Of a DNA stretch of 64,000 bases, positions 12,037 through 24,165 are shown piece after piece (the first letter of the stretch is position 1; each line of letters begins with the position of its first letter). This stretch comes from Allium sativum. Its lineage: Eukaryota; Streptophyta; Magnoliopsida; Asparagales; Amaryllidaceae. Under the pieces are notes generated by a model. The model was not told the origin of the DNA. It saw only the letters and a list, made by a program, of their open reading frames with translations, and did no database searches. Position numbers and translations under genes: made by a program. The stretch spans positions 323,859,956-323,923,955 of the forward strand of contig CM060922.1 of the NCBI GenBank assembly GCA_030737875.1, given 5' to 3'.

Positions 12037-15000
12037 TATTGTATATAACGTTGTTGTATACACAATTATATGATTTTTGTTTGATGATAACAACCAAATA
12101 TTTATTATTTTAAATGTTTTTGTTACTGTACTGTTTCATATATTTATCACAGACAGAAATATAATATTTATATTTAAATAGAATACGACTGTACAGACAT
12201 TCATATATTCATACAGTATTTTATTTAAATTGAATATTATATTTCAAACATTCAAATAGTACATCTATTTATAACTCTACTATTTGAACACATCACATTT
12301 CATATACATTCACAGAATATTGTACTTGTAAATAAACTAAATATAATAGACAAGTTTGTTTGAACACAATAAAATAATATTTTATTTCAATCAAAATTGT
12401 TTATTACAAATAATAGTACAATTTTTTCATACTGTACAGTTGCTCCTTACTACATCACTCATCACTTGATACATTCTCTGACACGGTTACATTTCATATA
12501 CACTGACACAACACTGTCTTCTGTTTCTTAAGTCTTCTGTCTTCACAGCATTTTCACTATCAGTCCAGTCATCACCTGCTTACCTGTCACATGACACACA
12601 CATAGTACACTGCAATAGAAATAAAATATGGATACACGCAAATATAAATTTTATTTTTAAAATTTTTATTTGTCTCAGATTTCTGCTGTGTTTCTCATCA
12701 TTTTTCATGACTTGATCTGATTTATCTGTGTCTAGTCAGCTTGTATATGTATAGTGCAGGGACAAGAAATCTTGTCTGATTGCTGCATATACAGACGTGT
12801 ATAAATAAACACGTGTGCACTGCCTCGCCAATCAACCAGCAACTGGGGACTAGCCACGTGGACCATCTCGACTCAGTGCAACAATAATAAATGTTGTCGA
12901 GACAGCTCAACAGAATTGGTCAAGCCATGGTCATGCAAATCAGCCCAAATGTATGCAAACAATGTCGAACAAGTGTACAAATTTTCAAACAGCAAAGCAT
13001 GTACATGAATGGTGCATGAGTCAACATAGGATGAAGACAATATCAACTGTCATACATATCTACACAGTAACAAGTCAGAGTGATTCATGATGGCACCAGC
13101 TTTTAATTGTGCAAGGACAAGTAAATGTGTGGCAAATATACGAATCAGGAGTGTACATGCATATATGCAAACAGCATGGAAGCTGCTATGGTAGGTGCAG
13201 CTCAAACATGAAAATGGCCGAGCATCAATGAACAACAAGTTGACAAAGCTAGCAACAACATTTCAAATCATCCCAAAAATAAATTGAAAATCATGTAAGA
13301 TCAACTCTTAACATGGCAGATCACACATTTCATGTCAGCCAAGTCAGAAATGCCAAGGTGAGGAATTCAGCAAGTTCAAGACAACAAGATAAGGCATAAT
13401 TGTGCAGACTGGATGAAGCATGCATGAACAAACTACAAGAACAAGCAGCTCTTCAATGGTATCATGGCACAAGAATATTGTATCCAGGCAAGTGTCAGTG
13501 CAAGTAATACAAGTCGGTAAAGAGGAGTATACATAGTGTCAAAGTGGTCGAGACTGAAATACACATGTGATACTTGCAGCAATTTCGTGTATGGGTCGAA
13601 ACTAAAGTACACATGCTGCTAAGGTGACCTTCACAAATGGTCAAGAAGATCAGAAACACACACAGCATGAACATGATTGGATGGCACAAGATATGGACAA
13701 GCTAGATCTGCAGTTTTCAAACATGGCGCAACTCAGGTTCAAGTAGACATATGCAGATTCACATATACAGCAAGCACAATGGTGCAATCACATATACAGC
13801 AAGCACAATGGAAAAAGTTCATGATTTTAGCACTTAAATGGAGTAGCATATGGAAACACAACACACAAGCATTCAAGAGTAGTTTAAATATATGTCCAGT
13901 TTTTTTTTTCAATTATATTCATGGAGCAGAAATTCAGCAGAGAAAGAAACATGAGCAATCAGTTTTCCAGAAAATCCTTTTGGCAAGTTTTTATAATAAG
14001 TTTTAATGGGCATTACAAGGAGCAATCAAACAAATCATCTTTGGCAAGTTTTTCTATCAGTAAATCAGCATGAATCAACACTTGGAAAGTGTTTAACAGT
14101 TTCCAGAAATCATGCAAAGAAGAGACAGAAAGAAATATATGTGAATATATTTGGCAAGGATATTAAAGGGGTTTCGGAATTAAATGAACTAATTTCTATT
14201 AAACATTTCTTGGAGAATCAGGAATGTTTTTAATGTGCATTTGTGTCATTCAAGAAAATCAATTCGACTTTGTTTCAAGATATCAAAAAAGCATATTTGG
14301 CAACTGTTTTTAATCAAGCAAATCAGAGAGCACATATATAGCAAGGGACAACAATTTATTTCCAGAAAATGAATGATTGATTCATGGAAAATCAAATTCA
14401 TTTATTTCCTGTTTTGGTTCAGTCAGAATATATGGCAATAATCACGCAAGTTTTCTTATACATAGAGAATCAATTTGGAATATAACGCAGAAATTCAAGG
14501 CTCATTTTTTCCATTCAAAGTTGAGCAAAATCAGGCAACAAATCAAAAGAGGAATCCATTCAAATTAAACCAATTCATCTAAGAGAAAACAGAGCTTAAT
14601 CAAAGGGTTTCAAAACCCTATTTATATCACCATTTCATCACTGGTAGAGAGCATCGAAAATCCAACACAATCACATCAAAGAAAAGCAGAGAAATCAAAT
14701 CCATTTTTACTCACAGATTTTTCGATCGAGAGCCAGAGAAGGAAAATCCAAATCGAAGCATCACCAAGCCATCCAAATAATTCGAGCATCAGAGAATTCA
14801 ATTTCTATTTATCCAGCATCGTGATTCGATTTGGGAAATCAGAAGAAAACCCTAGCCCCAAATTTCTACAGCCGCCCTTTTTTATTTTCACGAGAGAGTG
14901 AGCAAAGTGAACGGGATAAAGGGTGCAACACACAAATGAATGGCCGGCCAACCTAGTTCAAGTGTTTAAAGGGAGATTTATATTTCTTTTTTAAAACTAG

Positions 15001-15467
15001 GGTTTTTGATTTATTCTGTATTGTTTTTCAATTTTCTTTTGTAATCAATCGATCATTTTCTAGTTCTGTAAAATCTAGGAATCCAGTTAGGGTGTTAACT
15101 GGCAGTTTACTAGAGTTTGTAAAACTAAGGTTTCTGGTTACGGGGTTGTAATCAAGAAAAATTTGATCTAGGGGTTTAGATCAGTCTAGGGTTTTGAGCG
15201 TAGGGTTAATACAGGAGCAGAGAGTGCGAGTTTATATGGTCTTGTAAGCAGGATCTATTCTATCACCTAGTAGAAACCTTAGGAATGCAGCAGTAGGCAG
15301 GGTTTTGCTGAAGCTGGGTATCTCTATGTGTTATTTCCTTTTTTCTTTTTATTTCTGCTGCATTTTGTGATCTGTTTATTATTTAATATCCCGTCAGATT
15401 TTTAACTCAGCGAAAAACTGTGATAAACCCTATTCACCCCCTCTCTAGGGTTAATATAAATCCAACA
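12037..15467 (+). repeat. Element A 3' LTR
   Basis: Full-length partner of 4278-7653. It starts TATTGTATATAACG, so the terminal TG has become TA. It ends TCCAACA followed by the GTAGT target duplication. It has a local tandem duplication of CACATATACAGCAAGCACAA near 13757-13811 that the 5' LTR lacks. Confidence 0.92.
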
Positions 15468-15472
15468 GTAGT

Positions 15473-17145
15473 ACACGTCTCCGGGTCGGTCAGCATGCTA
15501 TGGGTCGGTCCGAAGTGGTTGGGTTGGGTCGGCCCGAAGTGGTTGGGTTGGTCGTGCTGTGAAGCGAGTGGGTCGAGCTCAAAGGGATGGGTCAGTTACA
15601 CCTGGGTTGGCCAAAAGTGATCGAGTCGGTCAAGGGTGCAGGAGGGTAATTGGTCCAGAGTGGTCGGTCAGATTTGGGTCAGTCGGAAGCACTCCTTGGT
15701 TTAGGTCGGTCGCATAGGGTTATTTATGGAAAAAATATTTTCGGGTATGTTCCAAATTTAAATAAAAAGGGCTGAATTTTTTTTCCGGAGGCAAACCCCC
15801 ATGAACCCTAGCAGTAGTGATGTAATTTGGCTCAGTAATGTTGTGACTTCGAAGTAAATTCAAGTGGGAATATTCGAAGTGTTGTATGTGTTCGTTGATT
15901 GTTGCAGAATAATGAATAAGGTGGCAACTTAATGGTCGTGAGTTGGTGGATAATGGTTGCTTAATCTATGAAAAGTCGTCGGGTTAGATGACAATAAATG
16001 CGAAGGCCGAGAAGTTATCGTTGTCGTAAGTTCTAGTTGGCTCAAAGCAAGGGTATAATAGGGGCACCTAAAAGACCGGAGGGTTGCTCGTCGAGTACCT
16101 TGGGTATCGTTGAAAGGCCTAATTGTCAAGATTGGACAAACATATGTATCGTTGAAAGGCATATGAAGTTTATGCTATGACTAGGGTTACCATTTGCTCT
16201 TGACATATGCCAAGGTTGGTCGTCATACGATTAACGATGGTTTCGAAATAGGGTTGGCGGTGATAGCCAGAGTCTGTCACGGTTGATTAGTTGCCTTGTT
16301 CGTACTATCTCACATAAATTGTCTAACGTCGAAGGAGATGTTTCTTAGGTGCTTGTCTGATATTGGTTTAGGGCACTGGGGCTTGTATTTGAGGAATGTT
16401 AAATTCGATTAGGATGGTTTCCATATGATACATATAATCTGGATGCTATGAGTGCTAGTGGTGTTTGCTTGTGATTTCCATGAATGACTGGTTGTTCTGG
16501 TTTCCATGAATGAATGGTTCAAGTGTTTGATGTAAAGGCTATCACTATCTGATGTGGGGAAGACGGGGTTGAGTTCTTCTCTAGTTATGTGGGTAGATTA
16601 GTTTATTTATTGATGCATTTCTCATATACTTTATTGATGATGTTAAATAACTGTTTTATCGCTCACTAGGACTTTTGTCCGACTCAAGGTTTTATGTTTC
16701 CCTCTTATTACCTTGGGTTGTTTATCCGGTTGTGGATGGGTAGACTAGGTGGCAGGTGATAGGTGACAACTTAGTGAGGTCGATGTTGCAATTCGGAGGC
16801 AAGCAGGAGGCTGACGTATTATCTTACTTACTATCTAGTATTTCTGTTTCCGCTGTTTGAGTTGCTCTCTGAGTGTTGTAATGAGGCTTCATGTACAGAC
16901 TTTGATATTCCTATGATGTATAGATAACCTTTTAGGATGTTGTGAAAGTTTTCAAAAGTTTGTTATATGATGCTCCACTATTTCTACTTGTTGTATATAT
17001 TCTATTATATTTTATCCTTGCGCTGTGAGTTTTACGACAAGTACCGTTTGTGTTATCGTACCTTGATGATCGTCCATAGCTGCCTGACACACCTTCAGCG
17101 CATCATTCCTCTTGTTTAATGCAGGGGTTGTGGGCAGTTGTCACA
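15473..17145 (+). repeat. Element E 5' LTR, second part
   Basis: Continues E's LTR after the A insertion; 15473 to about 16385 aligns with 60360 to about 61245 of the 3' LTR. The last 760 bp (about 16386-17145) have no counterpart in the 3' LTR. It ends GTTGTCACA just before the primer site. A tandem duplication of GGTC-G-CCGAAGTGGTTGGG at 15497-15550 is absent from the 3' LTR. No coding sequence is seen. Confidence 0.88.
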
Positions 17146-17147
17146 TT

Positions 17148-17160
17148 TGGTATCAAAGCC
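17148..17160 (+). other. Primer binding site of element E
   Basis: TGGTATCAAAGCC, one base off the standard initiator tRNA-Met complement TGGTATCAGAGCC. It fixes the end of E's 5' LTR at 17145. Confidence 0.85.
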
Positions 17161-17328
17161 CTAGTTAACGATTTTAGCCAAAGTTCGAAGACATGTTTCC
17201 ATATGAGAGATGTATTTGTAGATTTCAGTTGGATGTATACTATATGATATTATATAGTATAGTAGCATTTGTACTTCTTTAGCAGCTTTTCTTGCAAGTG
17301 GCTAATCATTCTAATTTGCAGATTTAGA

Positions 17329-18330
17329 ATGAGTCGACGTACTTTAAGGCATACTTCTAGGGAAGGGTCTATGCCTGGAGGGGGTAATGGCAGTGCACCA
17401 GACTACCCAACCATGTTTGCGGCCATGATAGAAGAATTCATGCGAATTGCGTACCCGCTCCAGTGGCAGCTACGGTAGATGTAGGTGTTCAGTTGCCTAG
17501 GGTTATGGATTTTGCGAAGCTGTGCAAAGATGATACATCTCTTAGAGGGAAACCATTCAAATGAGCTGAGCCAGCTGAAGAGGTTCAGAGGTGGATGGAT
17601 TCTTGTTTTCGTATTTTTGGAGACTTGGGTTTGGATGATGCAACTAAGAGAAAGCTTGCATCAAGGCAATTGCAGGGCAGGGCCATGAAGTGGTAGAATT
17701 CTGTTACACTTGAGACTCCAGAAGAGGAGGATTCATGGGAGAAATTACAAGTTAAATTCGAGATGAAGTTTATCTCCACTACTCAGAAGTTAGCTTTGTT
17801 CAAGAAGTTCGTAGAGCTGAAACAGAATGGTCGTTCCATGCTTGATTATGTTTCTGATTTCAAGGCTTTATCCAGCTATGCTCGTTCATACATTGACGCA
17901 CCCTATCAGAAGAACGAGAAGTTTGTTATGGGTCTGTATACCTATACTGGAAGGCCGTTGGTGGATCATCTTGACGATTCATTTGAGAATATTGTGGGAA
18001 ACTGTTCGCCATGAGAGCTTGTTTCCTAAGGAAGCAAATGATGTCACTGCAACCAAGGAAGTTCAGAAACCACATCAAGGTGAAAATAATAAGAAGAGGA
18101 AGCAACAACAGTAGAAAGGAAAGGATGGCCAAAATAATCCTAAGAGTAAGGTGGTTTGCTTTAACTGTCAACAGAAGGGTCATTACTCGAATGAGTGCAA
18201 GAATCACAAAGCTGAGCAGAAGTGCTTCAAGTGTGGAAAACCTGGGCATGAAAAGAAGAACTGTCCAGAATCAGCTAAGGGCAAGCAGATTGTGAAGGCG
18301 TATGCTTTGGAAGCCGTGCCATCTTCTTCA
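17329..18330 (+). pseudogene. Element E gag (broken)
   Basis: The frame opens with MSRRTLRH at 17329 but stops at 17478 and needs several frame changes. Later pieces read as the gypsy gag capsid domain: AEEVQRWMDSCFRIF, SWEKLQVKFEMKF, LALFKKFVELKQNGRSMLDY. Two CCHC zinc knuckles follow at 18157-18198 (CFNCQQKGHYSNEC) and 18223-18264 (CFKCGKPGHEKKNC). In-frame stops occur near 17560, 17694 and 18112. Gag would package element RNA; this copy cannot give a full product. Confidence 0.85.
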
Positions 18331-18407
18331 AGTGCTCCTACTGTTGAGGAGAAGGGAAAGGGTGTCGTCGTGCAAGGTACTCTTTCAGTTAAGGTGTTTC
18401 AGTTCGT

Positions 18408-18653
18408 GTGTTATTCGATACTGGAGCATCGCATTCTTTCATTTGCAATGAGCTTGTGTGCTGCTTGGGTTTGGAACCCGAAATTTGTGATAGACCATTG
18501 ACCGTGACTAATCCAGTTGGGGGTTCGTCAGGTTTGTGCATGTTGTGTCGTGGTCTAGTGTTGTCGAGTCATGGTTGCTCTTTTGTGTGTGATTGCTTTG
18601 TTCTTAACTTTGCTGGGTTTGAGATCATCTTGGGGATGGATTGGCTTAAGTAG
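18408..18653 (+). pseudogene. Element E aspartic protease (fragment)
   Basis: [11 protein letters not shown] carries the D-T-G-A active site of retroviral-type proteases, and IILGMDWL is the conserved end of the same domain. It is in a different frame from the zinc knuckles, so a frameshift separates them, and it ends at a stop (18651-18653). Confidence 0.85.
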
Positions 18654-18799
18654 TATGCAGCAAGAGTGAATTGCGAGAAGCTAGAGGTGAGGGTCGAGGA
18701 TATGGAAGGCGAAAGGTGTTGACTAGATGTAAGCCCGAAGACGGGGGCTTCGTAAGCTATTTATATTCGCTTGTGACTCCACAAGAAGACTTGTGATCT

Positions 18800-19405
18800 A
18801 TGATGATCGTTAATGAGTACGAGGATGTCTTTGACGAGGTAAAAGGGCTACCGCCGCATCGTGTGATCGAGTTTAGGATCGATTTGGTGGAGGGTGCTAA
18901 ACCAATCGTTATGCCTCTTAGGCGGGTGGCGCCTAAGGAACAACGAGAGTTAAAGGCGCAAGTTTGTGACCTTTTGGGAAAAGGATTCATTTGGAGGAGT
19001 GTTTCCGAGTGGGGTGCACCGGTCGTGTTTGCAACCAAGGCATATGGGTCGTTAAGATTGTGTGTGGACTACCGTGAGCTGAGCAAGGTGACCAAGAAGA
19101 ACAAATATCCGTTGCCGAGGATTGATGACTTGTTCGATCAACTTCACAAAGCCAAAGTGTTTTATTATATGGATTTGGCAACGGGATTTCACCAGTTGAG
19201 GGTGGCTAAATATAATGTGACAAAGACTGCTTTTAGGACACCATCTGGTTTCTTCGAATGGTTGGTGATGCCATTCGGGTTGACACACGCGCCAGCGTAT
19301 TTTGCGGATCTTATAAACAAAGTTTCCAGAGATCAGTTGAACAAGTTCGTGCTTGTGTTCATGGACGATATTTTGGTTTATTCTCGGAATTAGGAAGAGC
19401 ACAAG
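18800..19405 (+). pseudogene. Element E reverse transcriptase, N-terminal half
   Basis: Ty3/gypsy RT blocks are clear: [82 protein letters not shown] and the catalytic [11 protein letters not shown] stop occurs just after YSRN (19391), then EEHK, after which element B begins at 19406. The protein resumes at 56814 with the sequence expected next (QLRVVLEVLRKHG). Confidence 0.9.
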
Positions 19406-22400
19406 TGTAACGGCGCGATTTTCGACCCTCCGAAAACCATGTCATTATTGAAAGAAATTAGAAGATGAGATAGAAAAGATAGAACTAATAGAATAGAAGA
19501 ATAAGAAGTTATCAGAAATCTCACAGCGGAATTTAAAAATACAAAATACATTACATCATAGGGTCTGCTACATCATAGTACATCATCATATTACATCATC
19601 ATAGTACATTAACATAATTTTACATCATGATTTGGAATTACAAATCTAAACTGGATACACAGGTGTAGATAAAACTACTACACTGGTCCTGCAACTTGAA
19701 CTTCGTAAGGTTCCATTTGCCTACCTGAATTACTTGCCTACTCATAATAAATATTATGAGTACCCAAGAGTTTAGGGAAAACACAGAAAATAAACTCCGG
19801 GTCAGTCAGGGGACTGGTGTGAGTAAATACAGTTAAAAAGATGTAAACAGGGAAATAATGAGTAAGGTGTTCCGTTATTAATAGATTCAATTACTTTAGA
19901 AATCTTAAGCCCAACTCCATAACTAACATATAGAAAATGACCCTTGTATTTTGATATCAAAACGTTCGATATTTACGATAGTATTTATCAAATAAATAAT
20001 CATCTAGTGAATCGCTTGCATCTCACGTTCACGTACATAGAATAAAATCTAAAACCTGAGCGCTTATTGGAATTTGGTTTCTAACTGACAGGGTATGGGA
20101 GCACCCACCGATCCGTGTACTCTAGAGAGGATACACTGGGGTTCAACAAGAAAATCCTGCAACCCGGCCACACATGACCGTCCACTCATTTAGCTTGAGT
20201 GTAACGAATATATTACCACCTCCACGGTTGGGAATGACCCACCGATTACCGAAGTTACAGCAGTGAATATAGATTTAAGAAACAAAAGGAAATACTCTAG
20301 ATAGTGATAATATACCCTGCTTGGGTATGACCCAACTAGCCATGCTGCCTAGCCCAACTATTGTCTTTCCGGGTTGTGAGGTTTGAAGTCACGTTTACCG
20401 TTGACGAATTATTCTTCAACGTCTTTGAATATCACACCGTCCTATCTGACAGATCACTCATTTGTTTCCACAAATATATTCTAGGTATAAGGCTAAAGAA
20501 ACGAATTTCATCGCCACCAACAAAATACACTTACGTAAGGTCGATGTGTAAAATCTGAACGATATACGTTGTCAGACATCCGACTGTTCAGATCTGTTCT
20601 AGGATTGAATAGACCGTAGATACTATTTTGAAATAGTCCTTGCATTCTTCATCTTTATTGATTCCCGGTATACGTCATAAAATTCGAGTCAAAGTGGAAA
20701 GTAAATTCCGGACTCTTCGAAACGATGTACGAATTGTCTTTTGTAGTCGATAATTTATTATCAGCTTACTGTTTTTAATTCAGTTGCACATCCTGTATTT
20801 ATAATTATATATACAGTATATAACTCTCTGGTTCATATCTGGATATTTTAAATATCATTTACAAATGTATAGTTAAAGTGTGTGCGACGCACACAAGATG
20901 TTATACAATTTTTATCAATATTTGGCAGTGTCTAGAAAAAGCCCGTGCTTCGCACACGGTATTTTGTCATGTTGAACATTGATGTTTAGATGATGTTTCA
21001 CTGCTAAAGTTCTGCTGGAAAAATCATTTATTTCCTTCATATTTTACTCAAATAAATTGTTTAATAATTTAATTTAATTAAATTATCTTTAAAACTTAAG
21101 TTTCCATCTCGATGAACTTCATCGAACAACTTCGATTCTCTGACCTTACTGTCATCTTTACTGTTCCACTTGCCTAAGCCAAATTTAATAAAAACTCTAT
21201 TTTTATTTAATTAATTAATTTCTGATTTATTTTATATTTATTTATTTAATTTAATTAACTTTGACTTAATTAAATTCTTGCCTTGGAAAACTGTTCTCGC
21301 TTGTATTTGCCAAGTCGGATCTCGGCATCTCAAAATCAAGTGATCACCACGGGGTGATCACTGATTTTCACTTGCCAAAGCCACGTGCCTAACATCTCAT
21401 GCCTAGCCACTCCCTTCCTTCTCCATTTTCTTGCTCTCAAACTCGCCTGTACACCGTACACGGCTGTGCACGTGCATGTCTCCCCACGCCACCGTGCCAC
21501 CACCGAACCACCACCCACAAACTCCACTTCCTCCACTGACCCCAACCGATGCCTTGCCACCACCGTACGTCGCCTCCTCCTCGATTTCTCCACTCCACCC
21601 AACTTCCAGTAAACTGCTTCGAAAAAAAACAGTCCACCTAAACCGAGCTCGACCCATCGCCTCAGACCACCGGAGCACCTCGCACCGCCGCCGTCAGCTT
21701 CGCCATGTCCCAACGCCGCTCCACGCCCAGCCTCGGCCAACTCGCACCACCGTGGGACCCGTACATCGCCTCCAAACCGATGAACTCAATTTGCCTCTCA
21801 AAACATAAATCGAGCTCGAAAGCTCGAATCACTCACTCGAAAAATCATGGGGCATTTTTCTCGTGTTCCCCGATGTGACCAGCTCCTTCACGCTCCACGC
21901 CCCGACCATCATCGTCACCGATCGCCGGAATTTGGTCAAAGTGCCATTTTCGGTTGTCCCCCTCTATCTCGATCATCTCAACAATAAAAACCATGAAATT
22001 ACTTTTAAAAATCATTAGTGCTACGATTACATCTATAACCCTGTAATTCATTTCTATGATGTTTGAAAATTTGGTGATTAAGTTTGAGACAGAGAACCAT
22101 ATGTTTCTTCTGTTTTCTTGTTTCAAACATATATAGATGAGGTTTGGTTCTTGCTAAAATGTTTATATATATTTTCGTATATAAGTTAACTCATACATAT
22201 GCTTGTATAGCTTGCGTTTGAGATCATCAAGGTATATTTCATTTTACAAAGGTTTGTTTTTGACAGTAAACAAAACTGTCTTGGTTTCTTTGATCAAATA
22301 ATTGATGAACTCATTACCATTTCTATTATGAATAACACTTGCATACATAGTTTTACAGATGATCTAAGCAGGGTGTTTTAACATCTATAAGGTGATAACA

Positions 22401-22482
22401 ATCATGGTATACTTGCAAATGATGATATAAATATGAAACACACAAAACAGTTTACAGTAACTTGCAAATCATCTTGACTTAA

Positions 22483-22501
22483 GTGAGTGATTACTCACCT
22501 G
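22483..22501 (-). promoter_or_regulatory. Candidate 5' splice donor in a small hairpin, LTR leader of B
   Basis: Minus-strand CAGGTGAGT (22501-22493) is a consensus donor about 100 nt after the TATA box. GTGAGT and ACTCAC form a 6-bp inverted repeat with a 4-base loop at 22483-22498. The same block is at 42223-42241. Use as a splice site is inference. Confidence 0.4.
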
Positions 22502-22593
22502 TTTAAAGCTCCTGAATTCTTGTTCGTAAAAGGATTATAACTTCAGCACTTTCTTGTATTTGAGTAAAGAGAAAATGCATGGAATTGGATGTG

Positions 22594-22601
22594 TATTTAT
22601 A
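22594..22601 (-). promoter_or_regulatory. TATA box of element B LTR
   Basis: TATAAATA on the minus strand in CCTATAAATACACATCC. The identical site is at 42334-42341 in the other LTR. Confidence 0.7.
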
Positions 22602-23190
22602 GGCAATTTCCTCTCAAGTTTCCTACAACACTTTTCTACCTACTCTCTCTTTCTCTCTCTTCGAATGGCTCACATATGTTACAGCAAACATGTAAGTACC
22701 CTTCACAAGAGATGATTCCTACCAACCCTTATTTCCCTCTTCAAAGTACATGAGACTATGTTTACATTTAATGCAAAGCTTACTTTCATTTAATGCCAAG
22801 CTCAACCCTTCAAATCAATATACAAGAGAATGGATTTCCTCTCTTTGATATTTGTTTTGCATTCTTACAAATGCGCAGATATTATGTATGAGGTGATTAG
22901 GTGATGTTTAAGTCCAAATCTACTACTAAATGATGGAGTTTGCACTTTCTTTTGTTTTGGTTTAAACTCTCTTGTTTGTTGCTAATTGAAATGGTGTATA
23001 CATGCATATATACCTGCATATTTGGCCGTAACATATATGTGTATGAATATATACATATATACATATACTTTTTCGTGTTATACTCTTATATAAGTGTTAA
23101 TCTCCTTAAACTTGTTTGCCTTTATTTGCTTTTGATTTAAATCTCTATTTTAAAATAGATATCAGAGGCTTGAAAAATCCAGCCATTACT

Positions 23191-23206
23191 GACTACCCCA
23201 CTTAAA
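23191..23206 (-). other. Polypurine tract region of element B
   Basis: Minus strand reads TTAAGTGGGGTAGTC up to the LTR edge. Just upstream is GGGGCGAAATTCTTTTAAG, a block shared with C, D and (more loosely) E. Confidence 0.7.
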
Positions 23207-23415
23207 AGAATTTCGCCCCGGAATTACATAAGAAAGATAGAGAGTTTCCAAAAGAAAATATTTCATAAACTGGTTGTTTTAGTACACATACACATATGAC
23301 TATTTCTATACTAACACTAGTCTCGATACATACAATAATACTAGACTTGACTACTCAAGTTCTAAACTGCCCCAAAATATACATACGTAACTATCCTCCT
23401 CCATTCTCTGTCCTA

Positions 23416-23787
23416 CTACTCGTCGTCAGAGATATCTATTATCTCTACGACCTCCTCGTTATCAGATATATTAAGGACCTCAACTACGTCTTCTGAATCT
23501 GTCTCCTCCTCGTCACCCTCATCTCCTTCACCATAACCGTCAACACTCCCTTCATCTCCTAACACTTCATCCTCATCAGTAAAGTCTTGGTGTCCTCCAT
23601 CTTGTTCTATTGGTTCGTTCCTGCCAAGCACTGATCCTTCTGATGATATGTGTGTACCCTCGTCGTCGAAGGGAGATCTCTCTCGGTTGTTGTCAGAATC
23701 TCCTACTCTTTGTCTCTTTGCTTGAAGCATAAGGAACTGGAGTGGTGTCATCCTCTTTCTTGCCGTGGTCTTCCACAATGGTGCCAT
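23416..23787 (-). CDS. Acidic ORF after the chromodomain of element B, with SIM-like repeats
   Basis: A 123-codon frame whose ATG follows the pol stop with no gap (TAG at 23790-23788, ATG at 23787-23785) and in the same frame, so it could be a separate ORF, a readthrough tail of pol, or a pol extension cut by a mutation. The N-terminus is basic (WKTTARKRM, QAKRQR); residues about 30-100 are strongly acidic and Gly rich. The C-terminus holds a repeated unit, VVEVLNISDNE then VVEIIDISDDE, each a short hydrophobic run followed by acidic residues and a serine, the pattern of SUMO-interacting motifs. I do not recognise a family. The frame is intact although pol has several lesions. Confidence 0.6.
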   Translation of the reverse strand: MAPLWKTTARKRMTPLQFLMLQAKRQRVGDSDNNRERSPFDDEGTHISSEGSVLGRNEPIEQDGGHQDFTDEDEVLGDEGSVDGYGEGDEGDEEETDSEDVVEVLNISDNEEVVEIIDISDDE

Positions 23788-24165
23788 CTAACCCGTAGGA
23801 AAATCTGGGTATAATTTCTTTATATGCTTCTCGGTCTCCCACGTACAGTCTTTCGGGTTTTCGCTCCACTGGATCTTTAGTAGCCTCACCACTTTGTTGC
23901 GAAGTTGCTTTCCCTCTCGGTCAATAATACTAAATGGATGTCTTATCACTGTTAAATCTTGCTCGATCTCTATCTCTTGCTGAACAGAGGGTTCCAGAAT
24001 TAATGACGGATTGTGCATACATTTTCTCAAGTGTGATACGTGAAATACGTTGTGAATTCCCGCCATATATTCTGGTAATTCAACTTTATATGCTTGAAAA
24101 CCAATTCTTTCTAAGACGCGGAAAGGTCCAATATATCTTGGTGCTAACTTTCCATATTTTCCAAA
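23788..24165 (-). pseudogene. Element B pol C-terminus: chromodomain segment
   Basis: In the same frame as the main pol ORF, separated from it by one TGA (24168-24166) in a place where related proteins have Arg. It covers GKLAPRYIGPF (GPY/F module), YMAGIHNVFHVSHLRKCMH, and then LRNKVVRLLKIQWSENPKDC followed by TWETE, the chromodomain-like module of plant chromoviruses. By family this module guides integration to chromatin marks. The frame ends at TAG 23790-23788. Confidence 0.85.

Larger units (their letters stand above)
4278..15467 (+). mobile_element. Element A: Copia-like, gag-only LTR retrotransposon with 3.4-kb LTRs
   Basis: Two long direct repeats (4278-7653 and 12037-15467) flank a 4.4 kb interior. 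The insertion is bounded by a 5-bp target duplication, GTAGT, at 4273-4277 and 15468-15472, and removal restores E's LTR as seen near 60350. A tRNA-Met-type primer site follows the 5' LTR and a purine tract (GAAAGGGGAGAT) precedes the 3' LTR. The interior has one gag-like ORF and about 3 kb with no recognisable protease, integrase, RT or RNase H, so it is non-autonomous. The Copia assignment rests on the gag-like N-terminus and is less certain than the LTR structure. Confidence 0.9.
19406..23190 (-). repeat. Element B 3' LTR (uninterrupted copy)
   Basis: On the plus strand it runs from TGTAACGGCGCG to CCAGCCATTACT. The other copy ends CCATTACA, so the outer base has changed here. In element orientation the U3 is about 590 bp, the TATA box is at 22601-22594, and roughly 3.1 kb lies downstream as R-U5. 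A GC-rich block at 21440-21790 gives several open frames in all directions, none with recognisable protein motifs. Confidence 0.93.

Noticed and set aside
21336..21808. Overlapping open frames on both strands in the GC-rich block of B's LTR (up to 134 codons)
   Set aside because: High GC lowers stop density in all frames. The copy at 30263-30666 has shifted frames, and no frame resembles a known protein.
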